Of a stretch of DNA of 64,000 nucleotides, positions 40,001-52,000 are shown piece after piece. Source of the DNA: Trogon surrucura (lineage: Eukaryota > Chordata > Aves > Trogoniformes > Trogonidae); contig CM036619.1 in assembly GCA_020746105.1 (NCBI GenBank), positions 59,569,135-59,633,134 on the forward strand. The letters run 5' to 3'. Both the position numbers and the translations under genes were made by a program. Position 1 is the stretch's first letter, and each line of letters opens with the position of its first letter. Under the pieces are notes generated by a model. It had not been told where the DNA came from. It did no database searches and saw nothing but the letters and a program-made list of their open reading frames with translations.

Positions 40001-43000
40001 GATATTTTGTGTAGAGGAATTTCTTGTGGAGCAGAGCCCTGGTATCCCTTTAAAGGTTTGGACAACCCAGTTTAGGCCTAAACAAAGGCTCTGTCCTTGG
40101 AGCTGCCTTGGAACACGGAGAGGAGGAGGTGCAGCTGTTTGTGAGAGCCTTGCCAGAGGGGAGAGAGGGGGGAGCGAGAGCCGCCTGCATAGTTGAATGG
40201 CACTATCCAATAAAACGCTGGCGCGTGTAAACCTGTAACTGACCAACTCTGTTAAGGGGCAGGCGCGGGGACACTGCTGAACTGTATATATTGAGCTGTT
40301 CGGAGCAATAAAGTGAGAACGACTTGTAGCCATATTGGTGGGATGGTCGTTAACTTGGCCGACTCTCCAAAGGGACCCTTCTTCAATTTTGTACTTGTGC
40401 TTTTTTTCTGGTGTAGGATGAAAAGTGTTGAAGAATCAAACCTTTCAAGTGCATACAACAAGAATTCTCTTAATACATATTTAAACCTAAACTTGTTCAG
40501 CTCTAATTACATTCTGTGAAAAAAATATATTTTTTCCTTTATATTTAATGAATTTATTTCTTCAGAGTTCATCCTTATTACTACTCTCTGGCTGGGGCTG
40601 TGATAATAAAAAAGTTGTCGGTTCTCTAGCCTGCCGTTTTAAAAATCCTCACTTCTTGCTTTCACCGAGGTTAATTTAATGTGTAACCTGAAAGCTAACA
40701 TTTTTCATTTTGTGTCTATATGACTTTATCATGTATTCTCAGGAGTAGAATTTTGGTCTAGGAGGCCAGCCTGGAAACCAAAAATTTTCCTGGGTAGTAA
40801 CAAAACTGACAAGGTAGCCAAGGGGCGTATCAGACACAAGCGAGAGTCTAGGAGCACAGTGCTTTAATTTACGTTCATGGCCTCCTTGTTTTCAATAAGC
40901 TTACATCAGCAGAAGAAAACAGTGTCAGAATTGCTTAATCCTCTGCTACTTTACATGTGGAATAAAAAAACAAAACTAAAAATGCTCTGTGAACGACATT
41001 TGTTGTGTGTGCTCTTTAAATACTCTGAGATTTGCTTTTGAATACAGCTTCCTCTTTGTCTGCTATACATAGCTGATGGAATTCTGATTTTAACTTCTTA
41101 ATTATATGATTCTATGATACGCTGATGAATCTGAATTGCAACAAAAATTTATTTAACCCATAATAACCATGCTATTCCAGATGTACTGCTGTACTGGCTA
41201 ACTATACCACTCAGCAATGGTTTTACATCATCTTGTTCTTTTCCTTCCTATGATGTGATTCAGTGCTGTGATTAGTGAGTCAGATTTTCCGTTTATCCCC
41301 GAGAGTAAAATCTTAGTTTAATTGAAGTAGTTGGAAAACACAAACATCATTTCCACTAGGTCTAAAAGATCAAGCCAAGAGCTTCCTTTGTCTTTGTAGA
41401 CGGAGTTGTAATTGATTTGACATGTATATGCAAAAGAAGAATGCAAATGAAAAATGCACTGACCGAAAGACTTACGTGCAAGGAGCTCTTCTTGATTGTT
41501 TTGTTGGCTTCTTTTTCTACAGAGAATCCAGCACAGATTGGGAGAGGCTATGTAGCCATCACTATCCTTGACATCAATGACAATGCCCCAGAGTTTGCCA
41601 TGGAGTATGAAACAACCGTCTGTGAAAATGCTCAGCCTGGTCAGGTATGGCTAGATAGTTTTTTTAATGTTTGTTTTTATCAGATAGGCAGCCTTTCCAT
41701 ATGAAAGCCTGCCAGCTTCAAGATAAAATATAATCAATTCACGGCAGTACAAATGACACTTTAGTGTGCAGCACAAGCAAATATGAGCAACTCTAACATA
41801 TTCACTGTGCCTCTGAAGAGAAAGACTCAAGTGTAAAAATTAGTCATTGAAGGTACTGTTAAAATCTCTGGCTTTCTTACTGATATAACTGACATATTTG
41901 CCAAACTCACTTAATTTTGAATAAGGTTAGGGATGCATACTTCCTCTTAATTTTGCTAGGAAGTGGGGAGTCAAAACATGAGTACACACACTTTTATTTC
42001 CCTGAGGAAGTATGAGCCATAAGGCCACAGTTTTACAAGGGAGATGTATTCCTACCGTATACCCCAGAGTTTTTAACTTCCCGAATGTCTTCAAGTACTT
42101 CGAGGCTCAACTAAAACTCTGGTGTTGTTTGTCTTTGGTGTCTCTCATATTTGGACTTTTCTTCTCTACTTCATATGACCTCAGAAAATACATATATTTT
42201 ATCATTCTCTCTTCTCTCTTCCAGAAAACTAGTAGATGTTTGTTTCACCCGCATAAATCCAACATACTCTCTGAGAGACTTTGCACTTTTATACCTTTTC
42301 CCAGAACATATGGTTATTGCACATTTCAAAATCACAGCATAATTTAAATCCTTAACAGAAAAGACTACAGTTATTAGCTTGTGTTCATGAGAAACACAGA
42401 ATATTCATTTGTTTGAGTAGTTATTTATTTTTCCTATGATCTAGTCAGAAGTGTTATCTCTGAGTATTCATTCTTTATGGATTTTAAGCAAAGGTGACAC
42501 TTTCTTTAGAGACAGATTTTGACAGAATTTTAGAAACAAAATTGGAAAAAGAACAATAATAAAAATGAAATCCCAGAAAATACTAATATATTTATGACTT
42601 GACTTTTTTATTTTTCATTTTATGAAAAAAGAAATAATTCCTGAATTAAAATCCTCAAAACCAAAATTGTCTCCTTGCTAAAGCTTACAATACTGATTGC
42701 AGCCACTGATAACTCCACTAAGGGCCATCCAGAAGATATACTTTTTCCAAATATATATATACTCCAAGCTCGGTGAATGACAGGCCCTAACTTTCTCAAA
42801 GGCCCTGCAGATCATTGCTTTTGGCCAATAAAGTTGGTAGGGGGAAAGTAAAGAGCCAAGTCACATTTTGCTTTTGGTAGTGGGTGTACAGGCTTAGGAG
42901 ATCAGAAAACCAAAATGCAATGATCAGGACTCAGGGAAGGGTTAATAGTTCGGTAGGTAACAGAGCGGTTATACAATGTAATTGTATTTATGTTTCTTAC

Positions 43001-46000
43001 CCTTCCTAACAATGAAACCGTGATGTATCTCAAAACAGGTGATCCAGAAAATTAGTGCAATTGATAAAGATGACCCACCAAATGGCCATCAGTTTTACTT
43101 CAGTTTAACAGCAGAGGCAGCAAATAACCACAATTTTACACTGCAGGACAACAAAGGTAAGGACATTTTATCTTGGTAAATATTCACCACTAACACCTTT
43201 CATTTTGAATATATCATGCTGATTATAACTTACGTAAACTTTTATTCTTGTAAGAACGTAAATTAAACTACAATCAGCCTGAAAAATACTTTATTTGTAG
43301 ATTATTTGTCAAGGGAATGAAGCTGTTGTTTGAATCACTTAAAGCCTTAAGCCAAACAGAGCAGCTTCAAATCTTTTCTTTTTCTTTTTTTTTTTATTTT
43401 CCCAGAAGTCACTCTTTCACATTTTTTCCATGTATTTATAGGTTTTTATCTAAATTAGATTTTACCTTGGGGCAGTGACTGAAAAATGTCCAGGAATTCA
43501 TGTTTTATTAATATAACTCAGAGCATAAAAATGAGTAAATTGAGAGGGTTTTTCTTTTTTAGAAAAACATAGCTTTTCAGTAAGTATACCACCTATTGAG
43601 TATTTACACAGACTTCTTGTGACTATTTCCCCAAAGACTTATACAAAGACTCCCATTGACATCACGTTTATATTAGTTAAAATATCTGAGAACATGCTTC
43701 TAATTAGTGTTCTCATTAGCTGCACCGTATACTATGGCAGCTGGGCATGTATCAGTCAGTTTAGCTATTAGCTGAAGCAAACAGAACTAAATAGACACTG
43801 TGTTACGCTTGCATTGCTCTTCTACAGATCAGTACTAAATCAGAACTACAAAGTCATCCTTATTAATAAAACAAGAAAAGCAGACATATGGTGGACTAAA
43901 GGGTACTGTTTATAGAGAAAGACTTTGAATAAAATTCACTAAATATAACACATGACCTAATAAAGTTCTCTCACACAGCTATTTATTGCTTTACCCTGCA
44001 TGTAGTTACTGACGTGCGTAATGTTCTTTTTATGAGCAACTTAGAGTTCAGAACTAAAGACTGTACAAGTAATAATGACTACAAGAGTAAAAAGACATTA
44101 GAATAAGACTCTGTGCAGAAGTATGTCATGGTTACAAATACTGTAAAGTATTTAATGAAAGACAGGCCCTCTTCCAGACAACTTATAATTTGGGAAAAGT
44201 GGTAATAGGCTTTTGCAATACCAGTAAAATCAATGAAGGTACAAGACACAGCAGCAGTTGCCCCTTTCAGTGTTAGTTATTTTTATGCATATCTCATATG
44301 TTGCTATATGAAGAAGTGCTTGCGTATTTTGCCAGATAGGTGATAATAGATGTCACAATAAGATGACTTTACAGGTCTATCAAAATATCTGTCTATATGT
44401 AGATAGGTAAGTAGGTAGACAGATAGACAGACCGACCGACCGACCTTTTCTATACATTCTAGGAGATGTAACTCCCTACCTCTCAGGAGCTGTCAACCTG
44501 TATTGAACACAGTGAGTTTTGCACAAATTTTCTGGAACATGTGGGCTTTTTAATCACGCAGCTCAGAGCAGCATCGAACCACACATTTTAGACTGATTAT
44601 GTTAGACATCCTGACTCCCAGATGAGACTGAAAACAAGTGCATGTCTTTGTTACATGTGCAATTACCTGTGTTTGTGCACCAACTGAACTTTTTTTGCAT
44701 TCAAAAAATATTTCACTGATCTTCAGAGCTTACTCTCCTGTTAATATAGTCATCCTTTCCATTCATAAGATATGTATACCTGTAAGTAATTGAAAGAGAT
44801 ACTTGGAAATTAGACCTGAAATAAGTATATAGATACTTAATCTGATTACTGAAAGGCATTTTTTTTTTCTTTTTTATAATGAATTAGTCTTCAAGTATCT
44901 ATCAAGAGTGTGGAACTATGAGCTTAACTAAAATCATATAGACTTTAGCAATTTTCAGTTTTCCATCGAAAATAGAAATCTTGTTAATTTAGGCATCTTT
45001 TCTTGGCTGATCCTTTCTCTGCAGCATCAAATTGTATGACTGAGAAAGCTAAACTCGCTGAAATAATATAAAAGTGTTTATAGTCTTTTAAGTGAAAGAC
45101 TATTATTTATAGACTTGTGTTTTAGAAATGTCATGTATTTTATATTTATCTTTTTATTCCTTTATCTAGATAACACTGCAACAGTATTGACCAGAAGAAA
45201 TGGGTTTCGAAGACAGGAACAGTCTGTTTTCTACTTGCCAATATTCATTGTGGACAGTGGATCACCTTCACTTAGTAGTACTAATACCCTCACCATCAGA
45301 GTCTGTGATTGTGATGCAGATGGTATTGCTCAGACATGCAATGCAGAAGCATATATCTTGCCTGCAGGACTTAGCACGGGAGCCCTGATTGCAATATTGG
45401 CTTGTGTCTTGACACTGCTAGGTATGTGTCTTCTTTCTCTTACCCTTGCTTTCCATTCAATGTACTGTAGCAGTATATGTATATGTATATATGTATATAA
45501 GCTTCAGTATGCCACACCATTATTATTCCACCCTGACATTCCAGGCAGAACACCATTACGTATTATGAGACACACAAAATTTTTAGTTTGTGATTTTCAA
45601 GTTCAGAAACTTCATTTCTATGTCAGGCTGCCTCCAGGTAATTGTATGAAATAATAGTAAAAAAAAAAAAAAAAAAATCACTTGCATCAAAAGAAATATT
45701 AAAGAGAGAGGTAATACAGAAATGGAAGGAAATGATTGCCAAAAGGTTTAATAAACATTTTTTTAAATATTTTTTTTTCTAGTAGCATTTCTAGACCATT
45801 TATAAACTCAAATGAACTTTATTTGGACATGAAGCTAAATGGTAGAGTTCAAGAAGGTGTACAAAAGATTATCTCGTATCAAACTGGCATTGCCATCAGT
45901 GGAAAAACACCTCTTTGAAATTTCAGTTCAATGTACTTAAGAAAAATTCTGTAATGATAGCAATTCACTTCATCCCAAATTGAAATGTCACCATTTCTGT

Positions 46001-49000
46001 TATACATAAAAAGGGATGTTCTGAAGATGATGTAAAAAAACAACTGTAGACACAATGGAGCCTGGACTGGGAAGAAGTTTGCTTAAATAGGAGTGATTAC
46101 GTCTCCTAAGTGGAGAACAGCATGTTACCAGTTAATAACTTGCTTGTTCTACTCAGTACACCTGGTCAGCTTTAGAGTGTGCCGAACAAACATTTGGTAA
46201 AGATTTGAGGATAAGTGTTTGAATAATGGACTGTGCACTGAAGCAGAATCTTGCATATGACCACCTTACTGCCGAAGTTCAAAGAATCGAACTTCCAAAT
46301 TCAGCTTTTTGAATGCATCATGACTGTTTTTCTGAATGGATGTTCCAACCTAAACTGTTCCTTTTGGGCACAGTTCAAAGCTGCAGGTGCCGTTTAGTCT
46401 GTATTTGTATGCTAACTCTGGTTTTGAGTTCTGAATATTGGTGCTGTATCCTGCTGCTGCTTTGTTCCCAGCCAGGTGCCAGTCTTCACAAGGAAGATGT
46501 GCCTAAGCATCACCCCTGCCCAGTGAACCTGAATCAAGTGTTGTTGGTGGTCCCAGACCATTTCTTCTTCTCTCACTTGTTCCCAGAAGACATTTTGTGG
46601 GATCAGCTGATAGGAATTTACATTCTCCTTCTTCTTTTTATCTTTTCACACCTATTTCTGAAGATCCATTAGCACAGCATAAAAATAGACTTCAACTGTT
46701 GGCGAGTTGTTCCAGGGCTGGAACCAAGGGATGCAATTTTTTATATAAGAGTTTATCAGTGAAAAGAGGAGACAGGCTACCAGATCAGAACTTTTTTCTA
46801 ACCCAAGATTAACATGCAGTGCAAATTTAGTCACATTCGTCAATGTGATGTTGCCAGTTGTTGATATCTCAATGTGAGTGCCAGCTGTAAAGTGGTGGAG
46901 GCATGAGATGTCGTGGATACATACATTCTGGCACTCTTATCTTGAATTCTCAACGAGGTTTTGCCTTTTTAAAGCTAGTATGATGTACTTCAGTATTTCT
47001 TCTTGCCCAGTACTGCCTTTTTTCTAATAAATAACCATTTGTCTTGACCACAGCTCAAACTGTCTTAGTGGGATTTCTCAGCATTATTATTGTTACTGAC
47101 GCTAAAAAGGAAGAATGTTACTAAATAATCCGAATTAAATATAATTGCATATAGCATGGGCTAGACTATTTTTTCAAACCGAAATAATTTTTAAAAGTTA
47201 AAAACCTTTTATCAAAATCTTTTTTTTGTTTCTCGTATTGACTGATGGATATTAAATTCCACAAGAAACTTCCAGTACTTTATTAATTACTCAAAAAAAC
47301 TTTCTATTTATTCACTCTGCAGTGAGGTTACATTTTAAGGGAAAAAAAAAAGTGCTTGTAATTTATTCTATAAAAAGCATGTAAAAATCTACTTTGTATT
47401 CATTTTAAAGTAAGTAGGAATTTTTTACCTTCTCTGAAAATTATATGGTAATTTAATTCAAGGTAATTTGTTTTTGAGTTAACATCTTCCAGACACAATA
47501 ACTGCTTTTGTAACAAGTGTTTAGCAGAAAATGTGTACATAAAATCACACACAAAAAAAGAATGCTCACCTGTAGATAATCAACTAATGTTTGAGAGGTT
47601 AAAGATTTTCTTTGTATTGAAACAATGGAAAGTTAGATTGACGTAATGCTTTTTGGTATTTTTTTATCTTTCGAACTTCTGAATATAATCTATTAGTACA
47701 ACATATTTTCTTAGAAACATAAAAAAAAATCCTCCTGTTAGTGTGGTACTAGAGTTTACAAGTTAATAATGCATTGACTAAACTTCAAAATACAGATTTA
47801 CATTATTGTTATTTTTTCAATTGAAAGATAAGGACTTTGTTAATAATGTCCAAATACCTACAAGAACCGAATTAAATCAACACACATAATTGCTTCATAA
47901 ACAAGAAGAAACAGTCCTAGTCATAAGGATCTTATTCTCTGAATAGGTAAAATGTGTACTGAATGTGACTATGTAGTGTGTGAGGGGTTCGGTCTTGTGG
48001 TTTTAAAAGTAATGAATCTATAACTGTTTTAATTTGCGGGTATCCAAATTACATCATTGTGGATGAATATGCAATGCAGAGGTCGTTTTCTGAAACTTAT
48101 AGAGTCTATTAGGGTCACTCTGTGAGCATTTAAAGGTTTCAGTCACATTGCAAATATCAGTCCAAACTGATTAAACAACAGTTTTGGATGAAGCTCGTTA
48201 ACGGGAAATTAAATGCAGGTTTCCTAAGTCTTGACCTCCGTAATTCCCAAATCTCATCTGACTGTACTGGCAACTGCAAGGTATAAATCGGTTGTTAGTG
48301 TGCTGCTTAGATGGCTGAGCATTTCCAGTCTTCAGCTTTATGAATCATGACACACCTGAGGCATAAACCAGTGTGCAGATTTGCTCATAGCTGATGCAGC
48401 TTATTGCTGTAGCAAATGCCAGGCTTAGGGGTGTAGCGTATACACGGCGTGATAATGCTTGTGATTTAGCTCTGTCCCTTACTGTACAGCTCTGTGTGTA
48501 GTCTTCTCCCTCAGGTTGTCTCAGGGCTTTTATGGCTTCCTTACAATTATGTCGCGGTCGCCTGGAGTACAAAAGGAAAGATTAATACTAAACCAGAGGA
48601 ACATGCTCAGGTGACCTAAACCTGACTTTTTACCAGATCGTACCAAAACAGAAATTTCATAATAATTCCGTAAAGCACACTGGAAAATGGCAAAGCAAAA
48701 ATCTGCTGTTATATTCAAAGGAGTTTGTTTAAAGACTGATTTAGGTGAACTGAAACTGCTGATATCATTGCATCTGTACTGACACAAGGATAAAACTATG
48801 TGTTACCTAATATAAATACAGATGACATATTCTCTTGGCTATGGCACCTCTTAAACAAAATGAACATTTCTAACAATTCAGGTAAATTAGAACAAAAAGA
48901 TTAGTTTAGATCTAGTTTAGATCTCTCCTTATTAGCTCTGGTTACTTAGTTTTTATAGTTAGTTACTTCTGATATTTACTGGTGTATTCGTTTGTTAAAT

Positions 49001-52000
49001 CAAGTATGAAATCAGTATTGCCATTTCATCTCTTTAGCCTGAGTTCGGTGCCCCAGTATGGAGCCAACCTAGTGACCTCAATGTGCATCGCTTATGTTTC
49101 TAGGCTTTTCCATTGTATTATTTCTTCTCTAAAAAGCATAAAATTAGGTTTTCTAGATGTTCAGCTGTTCATTAATTACTGACTTAATCTCTGCTTTGGG
49201 ATAAAAGTTGGAAAAAAACCAAACCACCATGAGAAATGGAAAAGCTTTAAAAACATTTGCACTTGATTTAGATATCAGCAAAATTTGTTTTGGGCTTCTA
49301 TTCATCTCAGTCCACAATGCAGCTAAGGCTTTGTTCATTTAGAAGTTAAATCTTATTGTTCATAGCTATTGGAAAGTCTAGAAATTAACAATCTGATAAA
49401 GCCATCTAAATGCTAAAGTATTTAACCTTTAGAAAGACTCTATGGGGTTTTTTGGTGTCAGGCAAGTGTGAGATGTACAAGGAATACTATACAAAACATT
49501 CATTTTATCTTGTTTTTAATTGTACCTTTAGGCAGACCTGCCTACTAAGTTTCACGTTCTTCAGTTATTAGCAGGTTTTGAAGTTTCAAAATGAAGTATG
49601 TTAAGAGAAACAGTGGTGTGAAAACACATTTACACTTGAGCAAAGGAAATTTTTAGCTGCTTATTTATAAGGTAACAAAAATTGTGGCAGTAAATGTTAA
49701 AAAATACATAGAAAGTTATCTCAGTAGCAATCTTGGCTTAAATGTATATTCATATTGTCAGCAAGCTAACTCGTCTTTCACTTTAAAATATTTTTTATCG
49801 TAAAAGTATTGAGTGGAGTGCAATAGTCTCTGTGATGACAATATTAAGTTCTCTGCTGTATAATTTACAGCTCCATTTGTATTATACAAATATCAGAATG
49901 TTTTGAAATTTCACAAAAGCCACTTTAAAGGTCAAAATTTTATATTGTCAAACTACTTATGTAAATATTGTTCAAAGCAGAATACCCCAAACTAGTGGCT
50001 TCTGAATTCAATACATAAAGCATGAATCAGGGAGAAGCCAGGGGCAAAAAAGCAAGAGAGTGATGCTGAGGCTTCAGTAATACAGAGTCACAAGGCATCT
50101 GTTAGTAGATGTATCATTAGATGTGTGCCTGGTAGCGACTGAAAAAGGGGAAAAAAATATTGCCTAATATAATTGTCAAAAACTTGGAAAAAAAATGAAC
50201 TTGTTTCAGTTTTATTTTTAGACATGGCTCCAGAGGAAAATAAAAAGAATTGCAGAAAACCTGCCTTTAAAGTCATCATGCTTTAGCCAATTCCAAATAG
50301 TCCCGTAACATCTGTAGACATATGATACATTTTTCTGAATGTACAGTCTCTGAATGACTGTTTTTTTCTAACCATGTGATCCCAATATTAAATCATGCCT
50401 CACAATGACTAGATTGATACTGATTTTAAAAATTCCTTCATGAAAAGAAGAGCTTTCAAGAATGGCAGTTGCACATCATGCAATTTAAGGAGGCCGTTTT
50501 TAAGACTACCTAGAGTAGCTCAAACTTAATTTTATCTATATCAACTTTTGCTTTTCCAGATGTTTCTACAGCATTTAGTTGGCAAAGTACTGTAAGTAAA
50601 GATTGTAAACTTTAGACATATGAATGTGTATAATCACATATTCTTAAGATTAAAAATAAACATTAAATCAGAAGAGATTAACTGAATGTGGAATGATACT
50701 TTTCAACGTACTGTCATTTTTACAGTCACAGTGATGCCTGCTATTTTCTAGGAGTATCATTAACTCAGCAAATGTTATCCAGATGCTACAATATAGTATT
50801 AATCATTTTCTAGGAGGATGATTCACACTCCATCATGTCCCACAGATGGCTGTAGTATTCTTATTACTGGTTCCATATTTTGTGTGTATTTCTCTACCAA
50901 AACTGTATTTGAACAAGAGGAGCCTTGAGTTAGTTTTTCACAGTTATTTTGGCTGTCACTGCAGTTTAATATTAGCTTTCAAGCCAAAAGAAATTTTAAG
51001 GGTTAAAATCTAAGAAAAAAAATAATTACACATCTAGAACTGACTGATCCAGTAAAATTCAGATGTTAACAGCTCTCGTTACATATAATTCATAAACCTC
51101 AAGCACAATACTATGCATTTTATAGGAAAGTGAGGTCTTAGAGATACTTTCAATCTGTGAACTAAGACAGTCTTATTTTACACATTGCGTGACAGTGCAA
51201 TATTCTCCAATCCATGATTTTTTAATTTTTCTTTTTTCTTTCAACAGAGGTTGGCAATATACTTTAATTTAGTCACTTGCCAAACCATGGTTGATAAATT
51301 CTATTCAGTTCCTTTATAAATGTGCTTTTATCACTTGGGCAATTAAGAGTTCAGGAAAAGGTCTTTTTTTATCTCACAGCTGTGAAGTTGTAATAGTCAG
51401 ACTGAATCAGTCCTAAAATTTATGTTTAGCAGGCAGCATAGGATGTTGAATCAGAGATGAAGGCGTTAATCCAGAATGGTTTTGGATTAAATCTCTGAAA
51501 AGGTTATGGTTTAAAAGCTGTTTCAGAACCTGCTAGGTTTCAAATCTAACTGCATAAATTGCCTGCTATTTCCTTGGGTCTTTGCCATAAAAATTAATGA
51601 GTACTTCCACTGCTAGAAAAAATATGAGGAAACTTGAGCATTGCTAAAACTCCAGTCTTTCTGTGTTCCAGTTCTTGTCTTGCTGATTGTCACCATGAGG
51701 CGAAGGAAAAAAGAGCCCCTCATTTTTGATGAAGAGAGAGATATCAGAGAGAACATTGTCAGGTATGATGATGAGGGTGGTGGAGAAGAAGACACAGAGG
51801 CTTTTGACATGGCTGCCTTGAGAAACCTGAACATCATCAGAGACACCAAGACCAGAAGGGACGTGACACCTGAGATTCAGTTCCTGAGTAGACCAACTTT
51901 TAAAAGCATCCCAGATAACGTCATTTTTAGGGAGTTTATCTGGGAAAGACTAAAAGAAGCTGACGTGGACCCCTGCGCGCCACCGTACGACTCCCTGCAG

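Larger units (their letters stand above)
39372..41522 (+). other. CDH7 intron 7 (2.15 kb), with SINE and solo LTR
   Basis: Carries a minus-strand tRNA/CR1 SINE (39761-39947) and, 62 bp further, a plus-strand solo LTR (40010-40385). Together they make up about a quarter of the intron. The remainder, 40392-41522, shows nothing recognisable. Confidence 0.9.

Noticed and set aside
39968..40333. 121-codon minus-strand ORF as a gene
   Set aside because: It lies across the solo LTR on its antisense strand and shows no domain.
41100..41130. CR1 tail remnant (ATGATTCTATGAT)
   Set aside because: Only a single octamer-like match with no CR1 body or GGTCCCTTCC motif beside it.
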